Assembly (NCBI GenBank): GCA_963714065.1
Contig: OY970226.1
Span: forward strand, 62,001-126,000
From: JAZKID01 sp963714065
GTDB lineage: Bacteria; Pseudomonadota; Alphaproteobacteria; Rhizobiales; UBA4765
Length of the DNA stretch: 64,000 nt
Direction of reading: 5' to 3'
Position numbers and translations under genes: made by a program. This document shows, piece after piece, positions 26,784-34,937 of this stretch. Below the pieces are notes generated by a model, which saw only the letters and a program-made list of their open reading frames with translations, was not told where the DNA came from and did no database searches. Position 1 is the stretch's first letter, and each line of letters opens with the position of its first letter.

Positions 26784-28579
26784 AGCCCCTCCTTATACCA
26801 CCATGTTTCGATCATCGAGCCGGACAGCGACGGCTTCACCGGAATTTTTATGCGTGCCCAATGCGCAATGTGCTGCGCCGGAAGATTGTAGAGCGGCAAA
26901 ATATAGTAACCGGCAAGCAGGGTGCGGTCGAGCGCACGCGCGGCGGCAACAAGCTCTTGGCGCGTGACGGCGGCGACAAGTTTGTCCGTCAGCGCATCGA
27001 CGACGGGATCGTGCACGCCCGCGAAATTGACGGAACCGGGCTGTGCCGCGGTTTTTGAACCAAATCTGATGCGCTGCTCGTTGCCGGGCGACAGGGAGCC
27101 GATATAGGTCCAGAAAATCATGTCGTAATCATAGGTCTGGCGGCGGCGTTCGGCCTGCGAACTGTCCACCTGGCGGATATGCATGTCGATACCAACAAGA
27201 TCGAGCGTCTTTTTCCAGGACAGCATCACGCGCTCCTGCTCGCGCGTTTCCACCATCACCTCGAAGGTAAAAGGCTGTCCGGTTTTTTTGGAAACCAGCT
27301 TGCCGTCTTTCGCCTCCCAGCCCGCATCGTTCAAAAGCGCGATCGCCCTGCCGATCAACTTGCGGTCATGTCCGGATGCGTCCGATACAGGTAATTTGTA
27401 GGTGCCGTCGAGAAAGGCCGATGAAAGATCGGCCTTCGCATCGGCAAGATAGGTTTTTTCGAGAGCGTTCGCCGGTCTTTCGAAGCTCGAAAGTTCGGAG
27501 CCGTGGAAAAAACTCTCCGTGCGTTCATAGGCCTTGTTGAACAGGTTGATATTCATCCATTCGAAATCGAACAGCGTCACTAGTGCTTCGCGCACGCGTA
27601 CATCGGAGAAAATCTCCCTGCGTGTGTTGAAGACATAGGATTGCGTCGGCAGGGGCAGGCCGGTTTTTATGTTTTCGCGTTTGACGAGCTCCTGCTTGAC
27701 GGCAGGAAAATCGTAATCGCGTTCCCACTTCACTGGATCTTCTTCGGCACGCACGTCGACCAGTCCTTTTTTGAGGGCTTCGAACATGCTGTTATGGTCG
27801 CGGTAAAATTCGTAGCGGATCTCGTCGAAATTATACATGCCGCGCACGGTCGGCAGATCCTTTGCCCACCAGTTCGGGTCGCGCTTCAGCATGGCGTAAT
27901 TTCCCGTATTGAAGTCGCCGACGGTATAAGGCCCGGCCGCGATCGGCCGCTCCAGCGACATCTGGTCGAAAGTTTCCGGATTGATGGCATGTTTGGGCAG
28001 TACGACCATGATGGCCAGAACCAGCGGCAATTCGCGGTCATGCGCATTCGGGAAAGAAAATTTGACGCCGTTCTCGCCGACCTGCTCCACGCTTTCCACT
28101 TTCGAATAATGCGCACGCTGGTTCGGCCAGGATTTTTCCTTCAACAACGACCACGAGAAGATCACATCTTCGGGCGTCAGCTTATGGCCGTCGGAAAATT
28201 TCGCATTCGGATTGATGAAGAAAGTGATAGAACTGCGATCCTCCGGCATCTCCGCTTTTTCGGCGATCAGAGGATAGAGCGTGAAGGGTTCGTCATAGCT
28301 GCGCAGCATCAACGGCGCGTAGACATAAGTACGCAGGCCGACAATCGCCTGCCCGCGCACGGTGTAGGGGTTGAGGCTGTCGAAAGAGCCGAGCACGCCG
28401 ATAGTGATGCGCCCGCCTTTCGGCGCGTCCGGGTTCACATAGCCAAGATGCGAGAAAGTTTCCGGCTCGACCGGATTGCCGTGCATGGCGAGCGCATGCA
28501 GCATCTCCGCGCTGGACGGAGCGGTTCCTGTCAGCATGACGGCAAATAAAAGCCCGGCACGGAGCAAGGGGCGCATCAT
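26780..28579 (-). CDS. Family 5 extracellular solute-binding protein (YejA-like)
   Basis: This is the periplasmic peptide-binding component of an ABC importer. A signal peptide is present (about residues 1-24, ending PSSAE). Family 5 hallmarks are DAPKGGRITIGVLGSFDSLN, the core ITFFINPNAKFSDGHKLTPE and GPYTVGDFNTGNYAMLKRDP. The long form (599 aa) and the N-terminal HALAMHGNP-type sequence resemble YejA, which binds microcin-C-like and oligopeptide ligands. AAAGG precedes the ATG pair. No permease or ATPase genes are adjacent; instead it is coupled by a 4-bp overlap to the degenerate AMP-ligase. Confidence 0.9.
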   Translation of the reverse strand: MMRPLLRAGLLFAVMLTGTAPSSAEMLHALAMHGNPVEPETFSHLGYVNPDAPKGGRITIGVLGSFDSLNPYTVRGQAIVGLRTYVYAPLMLRSYDEPFTLYPLIAEKAEMPEDRSSITFFINPNAKFSDGHKLTPEDVIFSWSLLKEKSWPNQRAHYSKVESVEQVGENGVKFSFPNAHDRELPLVLAIMVVLPKHAINPETFDQMSLERPIAAGPYTVGDFNTGNYAMLKRDPNWWAKDLPTVRGMYNFDEIRYEFYRDHNSMFEALKKGLVDVRAEEDPVKWERDYDFPAVKQELVKRENIKTGLPLPTQSYVFNTRREIFSDVRVREALVTLFDFEWMNINLFNKAYERTESFFHGSELSSFERPANALEKTYLADAKADLSSAFLDGTYKLPVSDASGHDRKLIGRAIALLNDAGWEAKDGKLVSKKTGQPFTFEVMVETREQERVMLSWKKTLDLVGIDMHIRQVDSSQAERRRQTYDYDMIFWTYIGSLSPGNEQRIRFGSKTAAQPGSVNFAGVHDPVVDALTDKLVAAVTRQELVAAARALDRTLLAGYYILPLYNLPAQHIAHWARIKIPVKPSLSGSMIETWWYKEGL

Positions 28580-28609
28580 TGAAACCTTTGCAGAATAACC
28601 AGCAAGACT

Positions 28610-28630
28610 AGGCCGATTTCGGCCTTTTTT
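28610..28630 (+). terminator. Rho-independent terminator with no evident upstream plus-strand gene
   Basis: AGGCCG-attt-CGGCCT followed directly by TTTTT is a textbook intrinsic terminator on the plus strand. It lies between the minus-strand solute-binding gene (start 28579) and plus-strand ialB (start 28773), so no coding gene obviously ends there. It could end an antisense or small RNA, or act as an attenuator. Confidence 0.6.
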
Positions 28631-28772
28631 CGCAGGGGGCCGATTTCCGAAACTTCAACATCTTCTTGCCGCAATTACAATTTTTGGTGATCGGGCAGGT
28701 TGCGAAAGGTTGTCAGGCGCTTCAAATCGCGATAACCACAAGGCAGCGCTTGATCGTGAAGGGGATTTAATA

Positions 28773-29507
28773 ATGGTGTGTTTGTTCCGGTGGAAGCTGA
28801 AATCCGGGTTGGCTCTGGCCTTGCTGGCAGGCTTATGGGCTATGCCGGCCATGGCGCAGCAGCAGCCAACCTCGCCTGTCACGGCTCCCACCCTCCCTGA
28901 AACTCCGGCGCAGGCGCCGGGGCAGCCTCAGGCGCAAAAGCCGCCGGAGCCACCGAAACAGCTTGTCGGCACGACAACGGGCTGGGTCCGCGTCTGCCAG
29001 AAGATCAAGGATACCGAACGGGAAGGCTGCAGCATCAAGCAGGATGTGATGGCCGAAAACGGCGCCTTCCTGATTTCCATGGCGGTTCAGGAGGTCACGG
29101 GTGAGCCGCGCCGCCAGTTGGTCATTACGACGCCGCTGGGCATGGCTATACAGGCCGGGCTGCTGGTGCGTATCGACAGCGAAAAGGTCCTGCCCGCGAA
29201 ATTCGGCACCTGCCTCGTCAATGGCTGTTTTGCCGGCCTCGACATCACCACGGACATGGTCGGCAACATGAAGAAGGGCAAAAACGCCTTCGTGACCGTG
29301 CGCAATATCCAGGGCGCGGCCCTCGACCTGACAGTGCCGCTGACGACCTTCGCCAAGGCCTATGACGGCCCGGCGATGGATGTGCAGGCGCTGCAGGAGA
29401 GCCAGAAGAAGCTTCAGGAAGAGCTTCTGAAGCGCGCCGAAAAGGCCCGCGAGGAATTGCTCAAACAGCAGGGACAGCCTGGCGCGGCGCCTAAAACCGG
29501 CAACTGA
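28773..29507 (+). CDS. IalB-like exported protein
   Basis: This is a member of the invasion-associated locus B family of exported alphaproteobacterial proteins. A signal peptide (about residues 1-28, ending AMAQ) is followed by a Pro/Gln-rich linker. The IalB core runs about residues 60-200: TTTGWVRVCQKIKDTEREGC, with the paired Cys (VCQ, GC, GTCLVNGCF) and PLGMAIQAGLLVRID. The last 40 residues form a charged coiled coil (QESQKKLQEELLKRAEKARE) not typical of the family. I moved the start to ATG 28773, which has AAGGGG upstream and yields a proper signal peptide, instead of the first in-frame start at 28710. The role in this organism is unknown. Confidence 0.85.
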   Translation: MVCLFRWKLKSGLALALLAGLWAMPAMAQQQPTSPVTAPTLPETPAQAPGQPQAQKPPEPPKQLVGTTTGWVRVCQKIKDTEREGCSIKQDVMAENGAFLISMAVQEVTGEPRRQLVITTPLGMAIQAGLLVRIDSEKVLPAKFGTCLVNGCFAGLDITTDMVGNMKKGKNAFVTVRNIQGAALDLTVPLTTFAKAYDGPAMDVQALQESQKKLQEELLKRAEKAREELLKQQGQPGAAPKTGN

Positions 29508-29566
29508 TCTTGATGATCCCGAGCTTTTAAAGTAGATTATCAGCCTATATTTATAAGGATATGATT

Positions 29567-29902
29567 ATGAACGATAATTCTGTTTCCAGAATTTACGGGA
29601 ACGCAATCCGCTCTCATGCCCCTACCTTCGCGGCAATTCTGGCGCGAGCGCAAAAGCCTCCTGTCACAGAAGAAGTTCCTCTTGTCTGTGATCCGGATGG
29701 TCTCTGCAAAAAGCAGGAGCTAAAACCGTTACCGGATTATCAGGATTGCTCGGCGGGGCCGGGAGCAGGGTTGAAATCGCTCGTTGCGCCGCCAGTCAGT
29801 ACGCCAGTCAATAAGGCTTCAGGCACACCGCAAATCGAGCCGGACGATTGCAATGCAGCCCCTGTTCAGCCAGCAACTTTCATTCGCAAGCGTAAGCGTT
29901 GA
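29567..29902 (+). CDS. Hypothetical Cys- and Pro-rich protein, 111 aa
   Basis: I do not recognise this short protein. It has no signal peptide. The middle contains Cys in VCDPDGLCKKQE and DYQDCSAGPG, and Pro is frequent towards a basic end (FIRKRKR). ATG 29567 is preferred over 29561 because AAGGA then has normal spacing. It lies between ialB and the convergent queF, and its stop directly abuts the queF stop. Confidence 0.5.
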   Translation: MNDNSVSRIYGNAIRSHAPTFAAILARAQKPPVTEEVPLVCDPDGLCKKQELKPLPDYQDCSAGPGAGLKSLVAPPVSTPVNKASGTPQIEPDDCNAAPVQPATFIRKRKR

Positions 29903-30352
29903 TCAGCGCGCCCGGTAAGGCGGCACGCCCTGCTCGGGCAGCCACAGGTTTTTCGGCAAGCTGCCGGTCTGCCAGAACACATCGATAGGAATGCCGCCGC
30001 GCGGGAACCAGTAGCCGCCGATACGCAGGAAGCGCGGCTTGATGGTCTCGACAACGCGCTTGCCGATCGTGATCGTGCAGTCTTCGTGAAAATGCCCTTC
30101 ATTGCGAAAGCTGAACAGAAACAGCTTCAGCGATTTCGATTCCAGCAGCCATTTGTTCGGCACATAATCGATCACCAGATGTGCGAAATCCGGCTGGCCT
30201 GTGATAGGGCAGAGCGCGGTGAATTCCGGGCAGGTGAACCGTGCGACATAATCTTCATCCGCATGCGGGTTCGGTACTCGATCCAGCTGTGCTTTTTTGG
30301 ATGATTTGGGAACGAGCGCGTGCTTGCCGAGCTGGAGAGCAGAGCGTTTCAT
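29903..30352 (-). CDS. queF: NADPH-dependent 7-cyano-7-deazaguanine reductase
   Basis: QueF reduces preQ0 to preQ1, the base that Tgt inserts into tRNA. This is the short, unimodular type (149 aa from the ATG at 30352). The active site FTCPEFTALCPITGQPDFA holds the nucleophilic Cys48 and Asp55. The NADPH-binding motif ESKSLKLFLFSFRNEGHFHE follows. It functionally connects to queA and tgt near 11-13 kb although it is not linked to them in an operon. Confidence 0.96.
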   Translation of the reverse strand: MKRSALQLGKHALVPKSSKKAQLDRVPNPHADEDYVARFTCPEFTALCPITGQPDFAHLVIDYVPNKWLLESKSLKLFLFSFRNEGHFHEDCTITIGKRVVETIKPRFLRIGGYWFPRGGIPIDVFWQTGSLPKNLWLPEQGVPPYRAR

Positions 30353-30359
30353 CAAACTC

Positions 30360-31106
30360 TTATTTGTTGCTTAACTCTTTAATAAGAGAATCCGGGTCGT
30401 CGATTTTTTTAAAGTCAAATGTTTCAACGCGGTCAAGCGCATTTCTAATTGTATTAATTAATAGCTGCGATCTGTCTGCTTTCGAGAGCTGTTTGTTCGG
30501 ATCGAGAAGTTGCTCTTTCAAATTTTCATACCGTTCGTCGGTTTCCTTCTCGCGCTTGTAATATTCGGTTCTTTCCTCAGTCGAGAGGCTGGCCACAGTC
30601 TCAATAAAGATTTTAGTCATTTTCATTCCTGCGGCTGGGTCGGTTTTGGCCTTCTCACGAAAGGCATCGCCGCCTTCTTGTTCTATTTTTTGCTGGGCAA
30701 ACGGTTTGCATAAAACATAATCCCTCAGGGCCTGCTCATCCCGCGCCTGTTCGGCCCTGATTCTTGCTTCGTCCTGCTTGAGTTTTTCATGCCTGGTTTC
30801 TTCCTCTGCCAGCCGGTCTTCAACAAGAAAGAACAATTCCCGCAGTTCAAATCTGTCGTTTTTATTTCCAAACTTGCTCTTATCCAGCCAGTTCAGCACA
30901 TGGGAGTAATTAGTGGGTTTTGCGGCCGGTTCGGACAAATTATTATTTTGAAAATTCCCCCCATTCTGAAGGCGTTCTTCTTTTTCTTTCAGAACCCATT
31001 GCGCCACCACGCCGAAAAAATCCTCAGGCTTGGCGATATCGCCTGGATATCCTGCAATCTTTGGCGAGGACTGTCCGGAAATCTGTAAATTATGAATATT
31101 TGACAT
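30360..31106 (-). CDS. Hypothetical coiled-coil protein, 248 aa
   Basis: I do not recognise this protein. After a polar N-terminus (about 60 residues, Asn/Ser/Gln-rich) the sequence is almost wholly helical and highly charged, with a strong coiled coil at about 90-130 (EDRLAEEETRHEKLKQDEAR) and a second at about 185-205. There is no signal or membrane segment. AGGGAA lies about 11 bases before the ATG. It sits between queF and divergent eno and is AT-rich. It is one of the scattered lineage-specific genes of this window. Confidence 0.6.
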   Translation of the reverse strand: MSNIHNLQISGQSSPKIAGYPGDIAKPEDFFGVVAQWVLKEKEERLQNGGNFQNNNLSEPAAKPTNYSHVLNWLDKSKFGNKNDRFELRELFFLVEDRLAEEETRHEKLKQDEARIRAEQARDEQALRDYVLCKPFAQQKIEQEGGDAFREKAKTDPAAGMKMTKIFIETVASLSTEERTEYYKREKETDERYENLKEQLLDPNKQLSKADRSQLLINTIRNALDRVETFDFKKIDDPDSLIKELSNK

Positions 31107-31180
31107 GGCGCGTAATATTCCCTTTAGTTAGGTAATGCTTTCATTATAAGCTTGCCAAGAGCATTTAGACAAGGCCAATC

Positions 31181-32500
31181 ATGACCGCCATCATCGACAT
31201 CAAAGCCCGCGAAATTCTGGACAGCCGCGGCAATCCCACGATTGAAGTGGATGTGCTGCTGGAGGATGGCTCGTTCGGCCGTGCTGCGGTGCCTTCCGGC
31301 GCTTCCACCGGCGCGCATGAGGCGGTGGAGCTGCGTGATGGCGACAAAAAGCGCTATCTCGGCAAGGGCGTTCTGAAGGCCGTCGAAAATGTACAGACGG
31401 AGATTTTCGAAAAGCTCGTCGGCGTCGATGCGGAAGATCAGGTTGCTATCGATGAAGCGATGATCGAGCTTGACGGCACGCCGAACAAAAAACGCCTTGG
31501 TGCCAACGCAATCCTCGGCGTGTCGCTCAGCGTAGCGAAAGCGGCAGCTGCTGCTGCCAACCTGCCGCTCTATCGCTATCTCGGCGGGCCGAACGCGCGC
31601 TTGCTGCCGGTACCGATGATGAACATTCTCAACGGCGGTGCGCATGCCGACAATCCGATCGATTTTCAGGAATTCATGATCATGCCGGTGGGCGCGCCCT
31701 CGTTCAAGGAAGGCCTGCGCTGGGGCGCGGAAATATTCCACACGCTGAAGTTGCATCTCAAAGCGCAGGGCATGAATACGAATGTCGGCGACGAGGGCGG
31801 TTTCGCGCCAGATCTCAAAACCGCCGAAGAAGCGCTCGACCTGATCATGGCGTCCATCACCAAGGCCGGGCTGAAGGCTGGCGCGGATATTTATATCGCG
31901 CTCGATCCGGCTTCGACGGAATTCTTCAAGGGCGGGAAATATGTTTATGAAGGCGAGGGGAAAACGCGCACCTCGTCGCAACAGGCGGATTATCTGGCGC
32001 AACTTTGCAAAACCTATCCCATCATCTCCATCGAGGATGGTATGGCGGAAGACGATTTTGCCGGCTGGGCGGAAGTGACCGCAAAGATCGGCGAGAGCGT
32101 ACAGCTTGTCGGCGATGATCTTTACGTCACCAATACCGAGCGCCTTAAAATGGGCATCGAGGAAAAACTCAGCAACGCCATTCTGATCAAGGTGAACCAG
32201 ATCGGCACGCTCACCGAAACTTTGGCTGCGGTTGAGATGGCACACAAGGCAGGCTTCCGCGCCGTGATGTCGCATCGCTCCGGCGAAACGGAAGACGCGA
32301 CGATTGCCGATCTCGCGGTTGCGACAAATTGCGGGCAGATCAAGACAGGCTCGCTCGCGCGCTCCGATCGCCTCGCCAAATACAACCAGCTGTTGCGGAT
32401 CGAAGAGCAACTTGGCAATCAGGCGCAGTATGCGGGAGAGGGTGTGTTGAAGAGCAGAAACGCTGCTAAAAATCGCAATCCGGCGAAAAAGGTGGCCTGA
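31181..32500 (+). CDS. eno: Enolase
   Basis: Enolase interconverts 2-phosphoglycerate and phosphoenolpyruvate in glycolysis. The N-terminus IKAREILDSRGNPTIEVDV, the metal-binding SIEDGMAEDDFAGW and the signature ILIKVNQIGTLTETL, then SHRSGETEDATIADLAVAT, are all intact. At 439 aa it is slightly longer than usual, owing to a basic Asn/Lys-rich C-terminal tail (NAAKNRNPAKKVA). AAGG precedes the ATG. Downstream come an ORFan and then ftsB and the pdh genes, the usual alphaproteobacterial eno neighbourhood. Confidence 0.98.
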   Translation: MTAIIDIKAREILDSRGNPTIEVDVLLEDGSFGRAAVPSGASTGAHEAVELRDGDKKRYLGKGVLKAVENVQTEIFEKLVGVDAEDQVAIDEAMIELDGTPNKKRLGANAILGVSLSVAKAAAAAANLPLYRYLGGPNARLLPVPMMNILNGGAHADNPIDFQEFMIMPVGAPSFKEGLRWGAEIFHTLKLHLKAQGMNTNVGDEGGFAPDLKTAEEALDLIMASITKAGLKAGADIYIALDPASTEFFKGGKYVYEGEGKTRTSSQQADYLAQLCKTYPIISIEDGMAEDDFAGWAEVTAKIGESVQLVGDDLYVTNTERLKMGIEEKLSNAILIKVNQIGTLTETLAAVEMAHKAGFRAVMSHRSGETEDATIADLAVATNCGQIKTGSLARSDRLAKYNQLLRIEEQLGNQAQYAGEGVLKSRNAAKNRNPAKKVA

Positions 32501-32565
32501 AACGCGCTTGACCTTGTTGTGTCTGGCTAATAATTTGCCTTCATCATATTTGGGGAGATACAAAA

Positions 32566-33138
32566 ATGACATCCATCTCCGGTTACAAAAATTATTCTGA
32601 AACAAATTTGGCAAACTGGTTCTCAGTTTACGCAGCGGGGCAGCAGCCTGCTTCCGCAAACGCGGCACCTGCAGAGAAAAAAGAGCCGACGCCGGTAGAA
32701 AAAGCCCAGCAGCTATTGCATGAGCTGGAACAGCTGGATCTTCCTCTTGATGAGAAGAGAAATCCAAGAACCGGTTGGACGCCCGATCCGCAATTTTGGC
32801 TCAGATTTCCTCATTTTTATAGTCCTTTTACATTCTGGCGAAATTTTAAAGATGCATGTTCTTGTGCTCGCTGGGCATATGATGATGCTGTTGCTGCACT
32901 CAAGAGCGCGAGTAATGAAACAAGCTTGCCAATCCATACGCAGCACTTGCAAACTGCCGAGAAAAATTTGCGATTCCTCGCAGCTGATCTAAGGTCTGCA
33001 AAGAAGATGGTAGAGGAATTTTCTGGAAACTATGATCATCCCTGGGCCAATAAACTGGATAGCAACGTCAAGAATGTAGAGAATATAGCTGATAGGTTAC
33101 CCAAGAAAAATGGAATTACACTAGGATGGACTCCATAA
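32566..33138 (+). CDS. Hypothetical protein, 190 aa
   Basis: I do not recognise this protein. The N-terminus (about 45 residues) is Ser/Asn/Ala-rich and disordered-looking. An aromatic-rich stretch follows (DPQFWLRFPHFYSPFTFWRN, about residues 78-97), then a helical region with Cys (CSCARWAYDDAVAALK). GWTP occurs twice, near residues 70 and 187. There is no signal peptide. A strong GGGGAG site precedes the ATG. It is AT-rich and inserted between eno and ftsB, two genes usually found together in this class. Confidence 0.6.
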   Translation: MTSISGYKNYSETNLANWFSVYAAGQQPASANAAPAEKKEPTPVEKAQQLLHELEQLDLPLDEKRNPRTGWTPDPQFWLRFPHFYSPFTFWRNFKDACSCARWAYDDAVAALKSASNETSLPIHTQHLQTAEKNLRFLAADLRSAKKMVEEFSGNYDHPWANKLDSNVKNVENIADRLPKKNGITLGWTP

Positions 33139-33232
33139 CGCCTTAATTATTATTACGAAATATACTCGGCATTATATTCTGGTTTTTATCAATCGAAACC
33201 CTTTATGAACCAGTTTCAGGCAATGCTTTTCC

Positions 33233-33544
33233 ATGGTCTTCGATACCCAATACACGCGGCTGAAACGGCGGGCGGTGCTTGGCGCCTTTACGGCCCTGAT
33301 CGTCGGCTATTTCGCTTTCCATGCCTTCAACGGTGATCACGGCATCTTTGCTAACAAGCGCTATGAAGAGCGGGTAACGGAGCTGAAGGCCGAGCTGTTC
33401 TCGCTGAAAGGCGAGCGCGAACAGCTTGAGCATCGCATCTCCCTGCTCAAGCCCGAAAGCCTCGACCCGGATATGCTGGAAGAACGCGCGCGGGATACGC
33501 TGAATTTAGCCCACCCGCGTGATGTGATGGTGATGAAGCGGTAG
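33233..33544 (+). CDS. ftsB: Septum formation initiator (FtsB/DivIC family)
   Basis: FtsB-like proteins form the FtsQLB complex at the division septum. The protein is a small bitopic membrane protein (103 aa). It has a basic N-terminus, one membrane segment (about residues 13-31, RAVLGAFTALIVGYFAFHAF) and a periplasmic coiled coil (ERVTELKAELFSLKGEREQL). The conserved end is LEERARDTLNLAHPRDVMVM. Its place between eno and pdhA is typical for alphaproteobacteria and supports the assignment. Confidence 0.88.
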   Translation: MVFDTQYTRLKRRAVLGAFTALIVGYFAFHAFNGDHGIFANKRYEERVTELKAELFSLKGEREQLEHRISLLKPESLDPDMLEERARDTLNLAHPRDVMVMKR

Positions 33545-33732
33545 TCCAGATCTACTTCTATTTAAGTATGGTCTTGAAGGATTGTGGCGGGCTTTCTGTA
33601 TTTACAGAAGAATCCAAACCCAATCCGGCCCTTGATTAGACCCAAAATAAGCCCTTCAACCCCCTCGCTTTTTGGCCGCAATTCGGCTAATTCAGGAGCA
33701 CTTTTTGAATTCACATTTGGGCTCCATTATCC

Positions 33733-33794
33733 CGCTCACCCCCGCGAAAGCGGGGGTCCAGATATTTAGGGTCCCGCTTAGGCGGGTATGAGCG
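33733..33794. repeat. Multi-branched palindromic element
   Basis: Two hairpins, ACCCCCGC-gaaa-GCGGGGGT (33738-33757) and CCCGC-ttag-GCGGG (33773-33786), are enclosed by an outer pair CGCTCA/TGAGCG. This resembles REP-type extragenic palindromes. It lies in the 281-bp gap between ftsB and pdhA; the rest of that gap shows nothing I can name. Confidence 0.7.
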
Positions 33795-33825
33795 AGCTGG
33801 GTGCTCAAAACCGATAGGGATACTC

Positions 33826-34848
33826 ATGGCCAAAACAGCCAATAAGGCAGCAAACGTGGCGAAAACTGGCGCGATTGGCCACAACACCGCCTTCTCGAAA
33901 GACGACGATCTGCAGGCTTATAAAGACATGCTGCTGATCCGCCGTTTCGAGGAGCGGGCAGGGCAACTTTACGGTATGGGGCTGATCGGCGGTTTCTGCC
34001 ACCTCTATATCGGCCAGGAAGCCGTCGTCGTTGGCATGCAGAAGGCGCAGAGCAAGGGCGATCAGGTGATCACCGGCTATCGCGATCATGGGCATATGCT
34101 TGCCTGCGGCATGACCGCAAACGGTGTAATGGCCGAATTGACAGGCCGCCGCGATGGCTATTCCAAGGGCAAGGGCGGTTCCATGCACATGTTCTCGCTG
34201 GAAAAGAAATTCTTTGGCGGGCATGGCATTGTCGGCGGGCAAGTGCCGCTGGGGACGGGACTGGCGTTTGCCAATAAATATCGCGGCAGCAATGATGTCT
34301 GTGTCTGCTATTTTGGCGATGGCGCCGCCAATCAGGGCCAGGTGTATGAAGCCTTCAACATGGCGAAGCTCTGGAACCTGCCGGTGCTCTACATCATCGA
34401 GAACAACAAATACGCCATGGGCACTTCGGTTGAGCGCGCTTCCGCGCAGACGGATTTTTCCAAACGCGGGCTTTCGTTCAATATCGAAGGCGAGCAGCTG
34501 GACGGCATGGACGTGCGCGCGGTTTATGCTGCAGGCAAAAAAGCGCTCGATTTCGTGCGCAAGGGTAACGGGCCTTATATTCTGGAAATGCTGACCTACC
34601 GCTATCGCGGCCATTCCATGTCCGACCCGGCGAAATATCGCAGCAAGGATGAGGTGGAAAAAGTGCGGCTTGAGCACGATCCCATCGAAATGGTGCGCGA
34701 GCGCCTTTTAGGCGAGCACAAATTCAAGGAAGACGAGATCAAGAAAATCGACGATGAAGTGATGAAAGTTGTGAAAGATAGCGCCGAGTTTTCGCAAGCT
34801 TCGCCCGAGCCGGATGCGGGCGAATTATGGACGGATGTTTATGCTTAA
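33826..34848 (+). CDS. pdhA: Pyruvate dehydrogenase E1 alpha subunit
   Basis: The E1 alpha subunit decarboxylates pyruvate with thiamine diphosphate in the pyruvate dehydrogenase complex. The TPP-binding motif is YFGDGAANQGQVYEAFNMAK, with ENNKYAMGTS downstream, and the conserved RYRGHSMSDPAKYRSKDE. IGQEAVVVG and TGYRDHGH are also present. Length is 340 aa, including a 25-residue Ala/Lys/Asn-rich N-terminal extension. AGGGA precedes the ATG. It heads the cluster pdhA, pdhB, small protein, pdhC, GNAT, lpd. Confidence 0.98.
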   Translation: MAKTANKAANVAKTGAIGHNTAFSKDDDLQAYKDMLLIRRFEERAGQLYGMGLIGGFCHLYIGQEAVVVGMQKAQSKGDQVITGYRDHGHMLACGMTANGVMAELTGRRDGYSKGKGGSMHMFSLEKKFFGGHGIVGGQVPLGTGLAFANKYRGSNDVCVCYFGDGAANQGQVYEAFNMAKLWNLPVLYIIENNKYAMGTSVERASAQTDFSKRGLSFNIEGEQLDGMDVRAVYAAGKKALDFVRKGNGPYILEMLTYRYRGHSMSDPAKYRSKDEVEKVRLEHDPIEMVRERLLGEHKFKEDEIKKIDDEVMKVVKDSAEFSQASPEPDAGELWTDVYA

Positions 34849-34860
34849 ATCAATTTACTC

Positions 34861-34920
34861 GTCATCCTCGGGCTTGTCCCGAGGATCTCTCAAGATGCTC
34901 GCAACAAGTGCGAGCATGAC
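34861..34920. repeat. GTCAT...ATGAC palindromic repeat with two hairpins
   Basis: A 60-bp element bounded by GTCAT and ATGAC contains the hairpins ATCCTCGGG/CCCGAGGAT and ATGCTCGC/GCGAGCAT. It shares its terminal signature with the elements at 10910 and 53855. It lies between pdhA and pdhB and may attenuate or stabilise the transcript. Confidence 0.7.
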
Positions 34921-34937
34921 GCATTATTGGGGTACTT

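Noticed and set aside
31124..32767. A 547-codon minus-strand frame opposite enolase
   Set aside because: It is a shadow of a highly conserved gene and shows no domain or ribosome site.
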